Origin: Rhizophagus irregularis
Taxonomy: Eukaryota; Glomeromycota; Glomeromycetes; Glomerales; Glomeraceae
Direction of reading: 5' to 3'
NCBI RefSeq assembly: GCF_026210795.1
Contig: NC_089430.1
Coordinates: 682,001 to 746,000, forward strand
Length of the DNA stretch: 64,000 bases
The notes beneath the pieces are model-generated. The model ran no database searches and had not been told where the DNA came from. It worked only from the letters and a program-made list of their open reading frames with translations. Position numbers and translations under genes: made by a program. Below, in pieces: positions 36,801-48,690 of this stretch. Every line of letters starts with the position of its first letter. Positions within the stretch are counted from its first letter, which is position 1.

Positions 36801-37547
36801 TGATTAAATATTATTATCATATTTTAATTTTCAACTATTTTTAAATATATTAACTATTAATTTATTTAGAGTTTACCAAAAGAAGGTATAATGTATGGAC
36901 GGATGTTAACCAAAAATAAATATTTTATTGGATCAAAATGGATTAATAAGAATAATGATTGGGCAAGAATTAATCATACTGTAAAAGTAAATATTCCAGT
37001 TTTATATATTATTGTAGTGTTTATTAATTATAATAAATTACAATATTTTTATTTTATATATTTTTTAGGTACAAATTGAAGTTGATAAATGGGCGAATTT
37101 CAAATATCGCGAATCTGAATTTGTAACAAAAACTTTTTATGGAATTATTGAATTCTTTTTTTTATATGAATTTAATGATCAAAAAAAAATGTTAGCGTAT
37201 ATTCAGTGGACAAAACCAGTTACTGAAGATAATGTAGGAGTATTATTATTTAGTGGATTTAGTTATTATGATTTTATAAGAGTATCAGCTATTGATTGTT
37301 GTGTTGGCTTTTTTCCATTAGGAAATAAATATTGTATTATAGATAGAGATAAGGATATAGCTGAAATTTCAAAAGATTAGTAATTTATTTTTTGTATTTT
37401 ATACATATAATAAATAATAAATTGCTAAACGTATTAGTCGTATTACCATCTGATAATTGGGATGATCTGCAACATATATATAAACCAGCCACTGGATATG
37501 TTGATCTTATACGTATGATGTGGGGTGGATCCGTGGATGTCACATAA
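33876..37547 (+). pseudogene. Tnp2/CACTA-like transposase gene, multi-exon, broken
   Basis: Exon 1 (33876-34033) begins M-S-E-K-V-L-C-K-C-F-I-C-K, a zinc-finger-like start, and joins in phase to 34102-34490, a very acidic exon. Later coding pieces show the Tnp2 (Transposase_21) pattern: L-R-Y-Q-Y-I-Y near 34930, a segment with D-I-A-L-T-G-S-V-D-G-Y-Q and I-I-P-G-P-K-E-P-K-D-F-N-S-F (35039-35272), then W-S-G-D-T-P-G-L-T-K with G-H-N-S-Y-K-G-C-R-Y-C (35350-35680), the exon from 35754 with A-L-D-I-M-H-L, and the late exon with C-W-A-T-W-Q-F-P-M-E-R-I-C-G (36360-36800). Further exons reach W-D-D-L-Q-H-I-Y-K and a stop at 37545-37547. Two lesions are visible: a frame change at an A9 run (34844-34852) and an in-frame TAA at 35036-35038. 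A KDZ/Plavaka affiliation is an alternative. Confidence 0.8.
34268..34399 (+). repeat. Four 33 bp coding repeats in the acidic exon
   Basis: Four in-frame copies of an 11-residue unit L-E-D-Y-E-N-S-S-D-G-S with conservative changes (K for E, N for D). The minus-strand open frame over them is a shadow. Confidence 0.9.
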
Positions 37548-37689
37548 ATCAGAATGTGCCACAGAATTGCATATAATTATTTTTTGCCACCACATTTTTT
37601 TATTACACAAAAAAAATCATTGGGCATTACGTTTAAATTAACCTGTATAAATTAATTTTAAATTGCTGATCTGAATTCTTTATAGCTAA

Positions 37690-38400
37690 GACCCGCTTGA
37701 TTAGCAAGTCATATTGTTATATATAATCCAATTCCGGTTAATGAAATTTTAATCGACCGATTTACATATTTTTTTTTCAATTTTATTTTTTTCATTTTTT
37801 TTAAACCTATTTTTAAAATTTTATCTTTTCTTCCGAACCAAATTACCAAATTGAATTCTTTCAGTTCCCTTTTTTTTAATTTTCTTTTTTTTTCTTGAAT
37901 CGATCTTTTACTTTCAGTTCTTTCTTTTTTTTAAAAGTTTCCTCTTTTCTCTTTTAAACCTTTTTCCTTGTTCTTTCCCTTTTTCTTTTCCTTTTTTTTA
38001 AAAAAAATTTTCATTTTTTTCCCTCTTTTTTTGGTTTGGTTTTTTTTCCAACCCGAGAATTTTATTGGTTTTTTTCCAAACTGAAATTTTTTTTATTGGT
38101 CTTTTAAGATCGATTTTTTTTTATATTATTATTTTTTTCAGTCTTTTTTTTAGACCGTATTATTAATTTATTTTAAAATTTTTTTTTTCAGTCTTTTTGG
38201 ACCAGATTATTGTTCTTTCTTTTCAGAATTTTTTTCGGTGCTTATTTTTTTTACAGATTCCTTTTTTTCTTTTCTTATCTTTTTTCTTTTCCCTCAAATT
38301 TTATTTTTATCTTTTTTTCAATTTTCTTCATTGTTATTTTTTTTTCTCAAATCACATTCTTAAACCATTTAGATTTGGATCGGTGATCAGATTGATAGCA
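37690..38400 (+). repeat. Polypyrimidine tract led by a dispersed motif
   Basis: The motif around 37706-37755, containing TTCCGGTTAATGAAATTTT, recurs at 62743-62790, again followed by several hundred bases of T-rich DNA with short C interruptions. The two regions are probably copies of one dispersed repeat. No coding potential. Confidence 0.6.
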
Positions 38401-38639
38401 CCATGGTAATTGCCTTTTTTCCGATTCTTATTATTATTATTAGTAATAATATTTTCCCTAATTATTTTTTAGGCTCAATATAAATAGACTGATGTATAAT
38501 TTACTTATTTATTTTTTGTAACAATAGATCGGTTTAGTAAATTCTATGGGAAATATTTTTTTCATGACAATAGATTGTTATAATTGAATTTTTTTTCATA
38601 TTACAATGATCAAGAAGAAAGAATCTAATAAAAAATGAA

Positions 38640-38995
38640 ATAATAATGGAGTAATGGAATGTAATGGAAGATGAAAGAGAGTAAAAAAGAGTAGTGAAAA
38701 GTGATAGGAAACAAAAAGGAGAAATATGGTATGATGGTAGATGAAGAGGAGTAATGGGAGATAAAAGGAGTGATGAGGAGAAGTGATAGGAGACGGAAAG
38801 GAGTGATGGAAAGATGAAGAGAAGTGATGGAAGACGAAAAGGAGTGATGGGAGACGAAGAGGAGTTATGAGAGATAAAAAGGAGTGATGGGAGACAAAAA
38901 GAAGTGATGGAAAGATGAAGAGGAGTGATGGGAGGTAAAAAGGAGTGATGGGAGACGAAGAGGAGTGACGAAAAGAAGTGATGGGAGACGTGTGT
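38640..38995 (+). repeat. Polypurine minisatellite
   Basis: About 350 bp of almost pure purine on the plus strand, built from variants of GGAGTGATGGGAGACGAA (about 18-24 bp period). Confidence 0.85.
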
Positions 38996-39009
38996 TATTA
39001 TTACTCTCT

Positions 39010-40735
39010 TTATTACTCTCTTACTTGATGGGCAAGTATCATTCCCGTCACAATGTGATGGGTTACACCTAGTTGAATCTAAAGTAATTCATAATACTCT
39101 TTTTTAGTAGTATTAATTAATTTTATTTATTGATAGAAGATACATTATTTAATTTTTTAAAATATTCATTAATTTTTTTTATTCTTTCTACACTTAAATT
39201 ATCCCATACTTTTTGCTTTACAAAGAAATCTAAGTAATTCATTCCTATAATAAAAGGAAAAGAGACGGTAAGTAATGTTCCTTACGAAAAATACAAAAAA
39301 AAAGATAATGAACTACTTAACTCAAAGAAGATGAATTGCTGTTTAAAAAGTTCATTCTAACCAGTTTCTATAAAGAAAAAAAGAAAAGGAGTGATTAGTA
39401 ACGTTCCTAAAAGAAAAATACCAAAAAAAAGATAAAGAAACACCATCTACCTCAGAAAAGGTGAAATTGCTGTTTCAAAAGTTCATTCTAACCAGTTCCT
39501 ATAATAAAAAAAAATGAATGGTTAAACATATTTCTAATTAAAGAACATAAAAAAAAGATAAACTTTCTGCATTTACCTAAAAGAAGTAAATTGATCATAT
39601 TTTTGAGTTGTGAAATGTTTTTATTATTCTTAGTTACCAGTAGAATATTAAAAAAAAAGCACTCAGATCGCAGATAATCAACCAATTCACATACTTCACA
39701 TGAGATGCATGAGCTTCAATCCGAGATACACAATGATTATCAAATAATAGTTTTTAATGAATATTTATTAATCTGAATAATATGTAGTTTACCGGCCAAA
39801 TAAAGAAGTACCAGTTCAGGGATGATCATAAGACTTTCAAGCTAAACTATATTAAGTTAATTTAATATCAAGCTAAGCTATATCAAGTTAATTTAATTTA
39901 AGTATCATTAAATAAGGAAATGTTCCCCATGATTGATATTAAACAAACAGTTAAAACTGATATACATGATATACATGATCAGAAAACTACGTAATTAACA
40001 TCTTTTTTATTATGTACTTTAGTGTGAGAATTTTCATTTCATGTGAAAAAAAATTCCACCCTTTTTTTTTATAAAAAATATATTGCACAAAAAAAAAAAG
40101 GTTTACTCCTATTTAAAAAAAATTCTCCCCTTACTTTAAACTTCGGAATTTCAAGTACAGTATGCAAGTTAAATTTTCCAAATAGAGTTCATGTGGAATG
40201 TAAAAATAAAAAAATATTGTTAAATAAAAGTTATTTAATAGTATAAAAATACATTTTTTATTAAATTTATTGCGTAAAATATTTTTTAATTTTAAACTTT
40301 CAGTTATAAATGTCCTTTATCAGATATCTGATTGATTACCAAATGAATAATTGATCGGTCCAATAACAGTTTAGCTTTATTTATTATTTTTATAAATGTA
40401 ATGTTATATTTTGTTTAAATACACAATAATTTTACTCTTTAAATGTCTATTTTTTTATGAAAATAAAAGTCAAAGATATCGCACACAAATGTTATTTACT
40501 AGATTGACATGCAGTAACTAATACCAGATGAATCTCTAGATTTACGATATTTACAGAAAAATAGCACGTTTAAAATGTATGAAAAAGGTTGATTGGACTG
40601 ATTGTATGTTGATTTTCTATAGGGAGTTTATTGTAAGATGTGGATTTATCAATATATTATAAATAGTATATAATTTTCTCAAACGCGAATGCAATTTTAT
40701 TCTCTAGATATTTTTTGCTCGCGTTTTTAAAAGTG
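39010..40735. other. Non-coding stretch
   Basis: No gene. Two similar segments of ~110 bp near 39245-39365 and 39370-39500 share a pattern of AAAAGGA...GTTCCT, then AAAAAAAGATAA..AA, and AAAGTTCATTCTAACCAGTT, so they are a tandem duplication. Confidence 0.5.
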
Positions 40736-42285
40736 ATGTCAAAATTAGTAAAAAAAAAATATACCCAACCTGAAACTCAATCTACGTTTATTAGTGATGG
40801 TCAAAGTATATTTATTTATTAATATATTATAATTTTAAATAATAATTTAATACTTTTATAATTTAATACTTTTATATATTAAAATTTAAAAAAAAATATT
40901 CATTAACAGCTACTAGTATACAAGACCTAAAAAATCAATTAGAAATTATGAATAAACAAAATAAAGATTTACTTAGACGGCTCAAGCAAAGTCAACAACA
41001 AAATCAAGATTCAACAGACGAAAATGTATGTGATTTGGTATAAAGTATAAATTACTTTATATAAAATAACTGATTTATTTAATTTGTAACAGCAATCAAG
41101 AAGATCTTCAATTGCTTCCGTTGAAGATATTGAATCTCAAAGTCATTTGAGTCCATGTACATCATTTTTAAATCAATCATCTATTATTCAATCTTCATTT
41201 AAGGATCAACCAGTCCAACCATCATTACCTATTGCAAAACCACGTGGTAATTTAGCTAAAAATGTTCGTAAAGCATTGAATTTAACAAGACGTGAATATC
41301 AAGGATATCGTGTAAGTTCTTATTTTATAATATTTTTACATTAATAATAATTAAATTGTTAATATATTTAAAATTAAACTATTATTAGGCTGATTTACGT
41401 GATTTGATCAATGGTATGTTAGATCGTGATAAGAAATGGTGTGACTAGGATATGAAAAAAATTTTAAGTCTTATCTATCTGGTAATTGCATTAAATTTGA
41501 TTCATTCAAATGATTTAATATTTTTATTTTATATGCTAATTCATATGTTATATTATTAGTTTAAACAAAAAAATCCCACTTTTCCTAATTGCGCTAACGA
41601 TTGGGCAATTAAGGAAATAATCCGTGCTATAATTAATAATAAACGTAAGTATTAATTTTTTTTATTTTACATCAATCTGCATTTATAATTTAATAATTAA
41701 TCATAATATCATGTATTGCTTTTGCATTTTTCTATCCAGGTGAATATTCACGAAATAAAAAGAATTATAAGGACCAAGAGCAAGATGATGAAATTGATGA
41801 AATGCAATCAGAAAAGCATATTCAGCAGGTATTTAATTGACCATTAAAAACTTTTTTACAATTATAATTCACATTAACCTTTTTTCTTTTAAAAAAAAAT
41901 TCTAGAATTCTGAGGATTTAGAAAATATGCATGATGAGATTGAGGTGATAACGATTAATGTTTTCTAAAAATTTGTGTGTTTTATAATAATATAAATATT
42001 AAATTAAATATTTTATAATTTTGAATTTTTAGCCTAATGAAGATGTGAATGAAAGAGGTAATAATTGTCATAATTTTTTAATGAATTAACGGTCTTTCTA
42101 ATGTATTTTACTTTGCAGATCAGAATTTTTGGCTGAGCGAAGAACCTGAGCATTTAATGAATGCTTACTTAATATTATATCCTGAAGCACAAGATGAATT
42201 AATTGACTTTTTGGCTGATAAGCGTGGAATTGGAGTAAAGCAACCTAAAGATAATCCAGGTCAAGGAGATATAATTATATATTGA
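40736..42285 (+). pseudogene. Multi-exon gene of unknown function with an internal stop
   Basis: Nine consecutive exons can be drawn with GT-AG borders and matching phases: 40736-40799, 40910-41025, 41093-41311, 41389-41481, 41560-41644, 41740-41828, 41906-41944, 42033-42057 and 42119-42285. I do not recognise the protein. Exon 2 looks like a coiled coil rich in Gln and Asn; exon 3 is Ser-rich and ends with basic K-A-L-N-L-T-R-R-E-Y-Q-G-Y-R; exon 5 has N-P-T-F-P-N-C-A-N-D-W-A; exons 6-8 are acidic. The frame is interrupted by TAG at 41446-41448, after which the same frame continues open to the next donor. So the gene is either recently disabled or ends early there. An alternative is that it is an accessory ORF of a transposon. 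Confidence 0.62.
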
Positions 42286-42560
42286 ATTTTAAGTCATTTC
42301 TAAATATAAAGCTAAATCAAGTAATTCTTAACAATTTAGTGTCTGATATGAAAGGTAAAAGGTCCATAGGTTTTATTCAAGACAAAAAAAGAATGAAAAG
42401 ATCAGACAATAATCAAAAACAAAAAAAGATTAGACGAGAGGGTGACAAAAATGATAACGATGCAAGCGATTTTTTTGAACAAAAATCTCGCAGATCAGCA
42501 ACAAAGAAGGTCATTGGTAGGTGTAGTAATTTTATTTTATTTCTACATTGCCTTAACTAA
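42286..42560 (+). pseudogene. Basic exon possibly belonging to the preceding gene
   Basis: Open frame containing a Lys/Arg-rich stretch (K-R-M-K-R-S-D-N-N-Q-K-Q-K-K-I-R-R) that resembles a nuclear localisation signal. It has no good start of its own. It may be joined to the preceding exon through the possible donor at 42260 (CCAG then GTCAAG). Weakly supported. Confidence 0.35.
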
Positions 42561-43017
42561 ATTCTCACATTTATAAATTTAATTTAAAGATTACAATGAA
42601 AATAAAAAAAAAACCCATAATAATTAAAATTTTAATACATCCTAAATGAAATTTCCGTTAACTAGAGTGAAGAAATGAGATTATTTTGATTTTTGGCTAA
42701 AAAACTTTCCTTGTAAATTTTTTTGGTAATCGAGAAATATTACTTTTTTTTCGTATGTAACCTGATTTTTACACATTAAATAAAGATTGATTTTTGGTGG
42801 TAAAATGCAGCAGACAGCTTTTTTACTTTTAACCGTCAACTGAATTATTATTTTAATAAAAATAGTTCCAAAATTATGGGCAATAAACATTAAATAAAAA
42901 AAAATAGACGCAATGCAAAAAAAATTTATTTACGAATTGCTTAATAGCGCCAAACTAGAAAACTTATTTCTATATAATTTAAAAATGAGTTTGATTGAGT
43001 AAAAACTCTTAGTTTTA

Positions 43018-43233
43018 TCAGTAATAGGAATAAATATTCTCCTTGGCAATTTGTGTGAACTCATTCCTTTCGCATACCCATACATGATCCCAGTCTTCCA
43101 CTTTTCTCTCACATCTTATGCATATATCACTCTCTATTTTATTAACGTTCCTTTTATTTAAGATTCTATACGTTGGCAATTCCTTTATAAGATTCTTTAT
43201 TTTATAAACTCTATCTTTTGAATCTTCTGAACG
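43018..43233 (-). pseudogene. LINE reverse-transcriptase C-terminal fragment, CCHC part
   Basis: Minus-strand frame encoding K-E-L-P-T-Y-R-I-L-N-K-R-N, then C-I-R-C with W-D-H-V-W-V-C, which fits the C-x2-C-x8-H-x3-C knuckle at the end of many non-LTR retrotransposon ORF2 proteins. Open from 43233 down to TGA at 43020-43018. It abuts a plus-strand frame that appears to be the continuation of the same protein, in the opposite orientation. Confidence 0.5.
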
Positions 43234-43505
43234 TCAAAGAAATTATAGAAAGATCAATAGTAGAATACGAAAAAATGTTAAAAATTCAAGAGAAGCATAC
43301 AGAATGTAATATTTTACGTGAAAATAATTTTAATTTTATACAGATTCTTAATCAACAATCAGAAATTTTATTAGGAAAAAGTAAAGATTGGAAGTTAATA
43401 AGAGGCGATTTTAATAACAGATTTAACAAGATTTCATCGAAAATAGAAGTTAAAAATTTAATTGATGATCTTTCAGTTATAGAGGATAATTTAATTTTTT
43501 ATTAA
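43218..43505 (+). pseudogene. LINE ORF2 tail fragment, downstream part
   Basis: Plus-strand frame with K-E-I-I-E-R-S-I-V-E-Y-E and later L-L-G-K-S-K-D-W-K-L-I-R-G-D-F-N-N-R-F. From memory of the general layout of this family, such a helical region follows the CCHC knuckle. It ends at a TAA near 43503. No start codon of its own is convincing. Identification is moderate because no reverse transcriptase core is present. Confidence 0.4.
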
Positions 43506-44325
43506 ATTTTCTTCTAAGTGTTTAAATAATTATGTAATCAATTAATATTATTGAATTGTTAATTAATAAACGCGTTACTAATTTTTTTTTAAAAAAAAAA
43601 AAATTTATTTATTTATTCTTTTTTTGCATGGTTAAATGCTTTATTTATTATCACAATTCTCTAAAAAATAATTGAAAGTAGATTTTTAACAAGGTTATTG
43701 ATCGATTTTATATTTCTATGACAATTTGTGATTTTTACAAAGATTTCAAAGGAAAGATCACGTAAATTCCAAGGACAAAAATGCATATTTTATTAAATAT
43801 TTTTAGTCTTACAAGGTCTTTACAAACCAACATGTTAAGAAAATAATGTAGAACGTAAATAATTTGTGTAACTATAGCAGATAGGATCATAGGAATTCCG
43901 TCATGCTAATAATTGGCCAATAAAAATTATTTTCAAAATTGTAAGTTAATCATGCACGTGTCATTGATAATACGTGTTATGATTGTTTTAAAAATAGTAA
44001 ATCACGAATTTACTATAAATATATAAATATATGGTTTTTTCAAAAGAAAAAAATAAAAAAATTTTTTCCTCTTTCTTTTATTTTCTTTTTGTTTTCAATA
44101 TTTACAATATTTACGAGCTCTTTTTCATCAATTTATAACAAAAAAAAATAGTAAAATTGAAAATATTATCGATAATATTGGTAACTTTTCTCTTATTTTA
44201 TCTCGCTCTTATTACTTTTTTTTACATATAAACATTACTAATTCTTGTTTTCACATTAAATACTAATATCTCTTTTTTTACACTATTTACACCAAAACTA
44301 ATACCTCTCATCATTTTACATTTAA
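43506..44325. other. Non-coding stretch
   Basis: No gene recognised; ordinary AT-rich DNA. Confidence 0.4.
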
Positions 44326-44530
44326 ATACTAATATTTCTCTATTTTTTTACATTTAAATACTAATATCTTAATTTTTTATGTTTAAATATTAATAATACT
44401 AATTATTTTTTTTTACATTTAAATACTAATATCTTAATTTTTTATGTTTAAATATTAATAATACTAATTATTTTTTTTTTTACATTTAAATACTAATATC
44501 TTTTATTAATTTTTTCACGTTTAAATATTA
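44326..44530 (+). repeat. Short tandem repeats around ACATTTAAATACTAATATC
   Basis: At least four copies of TTTACATTTAAATACTAATA alternating with ATGTTTAAATATTAATAATA. Confidence 0.8.
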
Positions 44531-44819
44531 CTAATAATAACTCTTTATTTCTTTTACATTTAAATACTACTACTAATACCGTATATCTCTTATTAATTTT
44601 ACATTTTAAATATTTAAATATTGCATATCACTTTTATTATTTAGATACTAAAAATATTTAGAAAATATAGCATATACCGTATAATGTTTATTAATGTAAT
44701 TTATATTTGATTTAATAAAGATTTATAATTTAAATTTCGAAATTCGAATGTAAATTTGATTTATAATCAATTCTAAATTTGGCTGCTAAATGCAAATTTG
44801 ACTTTTGACTGATATATAT

Positions 44820-45045
44820 TTATGAATCGGCTGGAATTAGTCGCAATTATCCTATAAATTCGGCTGCAATTATCTGATAAATTTTTAACTGACAAACCCG
44901 GCTGAAATTAACTGATAAATTCGGCTGAAATTGATTGATAAATTCAACTGAAATTGATTGAAAATTGATTGATAAACCCGGCTGAAATTAACTGATAAAC
45001 TCGGCTGAAATTGATTGATAAATTCGGCTGAAATTAACTGATAAA
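44820..45045 (+). repeat. ~24 bp tandem repeat, TTCGGCTGAAATTGATTGA
   Basis: About eight variants of TTCGGCTGAAATTAACTGATAAA in a row, with decay at the left edge. Confidence 0.85.
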
Positions 45046-45054
45046 TTTTGTAAA

Positions 45055-45334
45055 TGAGAAATCCGGATACTTTCCGGATAATGTTCTGAAAATGTCTGCA
45101 AAATGTCCCAAAAGTATCCCGATTTTCATATTGATTTTCCGTTGTTTAAAGTTTTGGACAAAATATGGACAAATACCGGACAAAAACTAAAACCAGTACA
45201 AATTCCGGACAAAATGAGTGTCCGGAAACGAGTGTGTTTTTGGAACATTTTCTGGACAAACATATGTCCGGAATTTGTATTGATTTATTCCGGACATTTT
45301 CTTTGACATTTTCCGGACATTTATTTTTTATAGG
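45055..45334. mobile_element. Truncated copy of the CCCTATAAAA / TCCGG family
   Basis: Repeats ATCCGGATACTTTCCGGA and TTCCGGACA motifs in both orientations and ends in TTTTTTATAGGG, the complement of the family terminus. The matching left terminus is missing. Confidence 0.6.
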
Positions 45335-46720
45335 GTAGGTTGTTTCAGTTTGTTGCTTTAGAGTCTTCTTTTTTTGTAGGTCAGTTTTGGATTTATTTTG
45401 TTGTTTTGGTTTCTTTTTCATCAGATGCTTCATAATTTTTTTCATTTATGTAGGTCAGACATTCTGGAGTTCTCTTTCTTTTTTTGTAGGAATGCTGACC
45501 TTTGGTGACTTGGACGATTGCAGATACTATATGAAGGGGGGGGGTTTTGTTTCCAATTAAGCTAGACATTCTTATGTTTCTTTTTTTGTTATTTGACTCC
45601 AAATGAACCTGAACTTATAGATAATTTTGGTTGCAATAGGTGGTTTTAATAAGGAGGGAATTTTCATAATGTATTTGTATTTTGTTTATTTTTTATTTTT
45701 TATTTAATTTAATAAAGTAAAATTAGATTTATGTAAATATAATTATAGTAAACTGTAATACAAATAGTAAATTCAGTGACCAAATCGTATAAATTTCGTG
45801 ATAAAATCAGTGATCAAATCATGTAAATTCCATATGAATTCCGTGCAAATTCCGTATCCAAACCACATTTTTAGTGATACGGAATTGTGCATTTTTCCGT
45901 ATCCTATTATGATACATTATTTCTAAGGAAAAAAATCGTATAAAAACTTTATAAAAAATGTATCCCAATTTTTTTATAGGGATATTTTATTGAAGAAAAT
46001 AAAGAAAGATAGAGTTAAATGACTGCACCAAAAAAAATATTTTATCATATTGTTATGCCCAGTTCTTGAATGCTTATAAAAATAAGCTTATATGTGTATA
46101 GTAAGCAGAAGGAATATTAATAAAATAAATGTTAATAAACGCGTATAAGCGTGCGTATTAAAACACTAATAAGTATATCACTGTCGATCAATTTACGAAG
46201 GTAACACAATAAAACAGATGAATCAAATGCGAATACGGTAATGCATACACTAGCATATACACTCAGACGCAAATATTGATTCACAATAGAACAAAACCTT
46301 AAAATAAACAATGAGATAACCTCTTTAATAAATGCTTTACAAAAATTCAAGACAAATTATCTGTTTTTACATTGATTTGGAACGCACATATTTATAACAA
46401 TAAAATCTATGCTAATCATGTTTAATATAATGTATAAATGCTACATGTTTAATAAGTGTTATATATTAAAAATATATTAAAACAATAAAAAGATATTATT
46501 GGGCGTTTTTTATAAAACTAGTAACGATTTTGTTAATCATTTGTTGATCATTTATTTTAAATTTATTATAAATTTTGTCACGAGATTTTCTATGGAAATC
46601 ATTTCTCAATTTGTTATTAAAACACCTGCTGAATTGCCTCGAAATTGAAAATCATTTCCCTTTTTATAAAAAAATTTCCTTTTTGGTAAAAAACTCTCAG
46701 ATTAATCTTATATAACTTTA
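45335..46720. other. Non-coding stretch with a possible MITE end
   Basis: No supported gene. Around 45774-45980 several CGTATAAATTTCG / CCGTATCC motifs precede TTTTTTTATAGGG at 45966-45978, which may be another remnant of the CCCTATAAAA-ended family. Confidence 0.4.
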
Positions 46721-46724
46721 TGTA

Positions 46725-46819
46725 AATGTCAATGACAATGTCAATGTCAGTGACAATGTCAATGTCAATGTCAATGTCAATGTCAATGTCAATGTCAATG
46801 TCAATGACACTGACAATGA
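46725..46819 (+). repeat. TGTCAA hexanucleotide microsatellite
   Basis: About fifteen copies of TGTCAA with TGACAA and CAGTGA variants at the edges. The minus-strand Ile-Asp repeat ORF here is its by-product. Confidence 0.95.
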
Positions 46820-47143
46820 AAAAAACTTCTAATGCCAACTTTTCGCAAAAACTCTTCCTGTGCCACTAAAAGTCCCTGTTAAATTGTTGCATCATTCAAT
46901 ATTTGTATAATTTCATTATTTTGTTGATCATTAAAATTTCATAAAATATTGCAAAAAAATAAAAAAATTGTAAAAAAAACGTTTCAGCGTTTTTTCATAT
47001 AATATTATTAAAAAAAATGCCAAAAACTTTTTTTTTTGCATTACTATTAAGAAAAAAACATTTTGGCATTTTTCCATATAAAATTATAAAAAAAATAACA
47101 CAAAAACGTTTTTTCTTCATTTTTTATTTTTTTAACAAAAAAT

Positions 47144-48690
47144 GTCAAGACTGACGTTTTTAATTAAAAAAAACCAATATTTTTTTGATTTTTAATCACA
47201 AAAATGTCAAGTCTGACGTTTTTAATTAAAAAATCATTTTTTTTGATTTTTTAATCACAAAAATGTCAAGTCTGACGTTTTTAATCAAAAAAATCATTTT
47301 TTTTGATTTTTTAATTACAAAAACGTCAAGTCTGACATTTTTAATTAAAAAAAACCAATATTTTTTTAATTTTTATTTTTTAATCACAAAAATGTCAAGT
47401 CTGACGTTTTTTAATTAAAAAATCATTTTTTTGATTTTTTAATAACAAAAACGTCAAGTCTGATGTTTTTAATCAAAAAAATCATTTTTTTTGATTTTTT
47501 AATTACAATAACGTCAAGTCTAACGTTTTTAATCAAAAAAATCATTTTTTTTTTGATTTTTTAATTACAAAAACATCAAGTCTGACATTTTTAATCAAAA
47601 AAATCATTTTTTTGATTTTTTAATTACAAAAACGTCAAGTCTGATGTTTTTAATTAAAAAAAACAATATTTTTTTGATTTTTAATTACAAAATGCCAACT
47701 GCCAAGTCTGACGTTTTTAATTAAAAAATCAATATTTTTTTGATTTTTAATCACAAAAACATCAAGTCTGACATTTTTAATTAAAAAAAACCAATATTTT
47801 TTTTGATTTTTAATCACAAAAACGTCAAGTCTGACGTTTTTAACTAAAAAAATCAATTTTTTTACAAAATTGTCAAATCTAACGTAAAAAATAATTTTTT
47901 GAATCATAAAAATGTCAAATCTGACGTTTTTAATTAAAAAATCATTTTTTTTTTATTTTTAATCACAAAATTGTCATGACTGACGTTTTTAACTAAAAAA
48001 ATCATTTTTTTTGATTTTTTAATTAAAAAACGTCAAGTCTGACGTTTTTTAACTAAAAAAATCATTTTTTTTGATTTTTTAATTAAAAAACGTCAAGTCT
48101 GACGTTTTTTAACTAAAAAAGTCATTTTTTTGATTTTTTAATTACAAAAACGTCAAGTCTGACGTTTTTTAACTAAAAAAGTCATTTTTTTGATTTTTTA
48201 ATTACAAAAATGTCAAGTCTGACGTTTTTTAACTAAAAAAGTCATTTTTTTGATTTTTTAATTACAAAAACGTCAAATCTGACGTTTTTAATTAAAAAAA
48301 TCATTTTTTTTATTTTTAATCACAAAAATGTCATGTCTGACGTTTTTTAACTAAAAAAGTCATTTTTTTTGATTTTTTAATTACAAAAACGTCAAGTCTG
48401 ACGTTTTTTAACTGAAAAAGTCATTTTTTTTTGATTTTTTAATTACAAAAACGTCAAGCCTGACGTTTTTTAACTAAAAAAATCATTTTTTTGATTTTTT
48501 AATTACAAAAACGTCAAGCCTGACATTTTTTAACTAAAAAAATCATTTTTTTGATTTTTTAATTACAAAAACGTCAAGCCTGACGTTTTTTAACTAAAAA
48601 AGTCATTTTTTTGATTTTTTAATTACAAAAACGTCAAGTCTGACGTTTTTAATAAAAAATCAATTTTTTTTATATTTAATTATAAAAACG
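47144..48690 (+). repeat. 60 bp hairpin satellite, about 25 copies
   Basis: Each unit contains ACGTCAAGTCTGACGT, a 6 bp inverted repeat with a 4-base loop, and a second inverted repeat AAAAATCA...TGATTTTT. Copies at 48030-48640 are nearly identical and lie about 60 bp apart; the left side is more diverged. Related but decayed AAACGTTT motifs precede it from 46975. Confidence 0.93.

Noticed and set aside
33241-38000. CACTA-type terminal inverted repeats around the Tnp2-like gene
   Set aside because: No matching CACTA ends with a 3 bp duplication could be paired by eye.
46617-46838. Ile-Asp repeat ORF on the minus strand
   Set aside because: Translation of a hexanucleotide microsatellite.
47650-47907. 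Minus-strand ORF with N-V-R-L-D-V-F-V-I-K repeats
   Set aside because: By-product of the 60 bp hairpin satellite.
47144-48690. CRISPR-like array
   Set aside because: Repeats are contiguous with no unique spacers and the window is eukaryotic.
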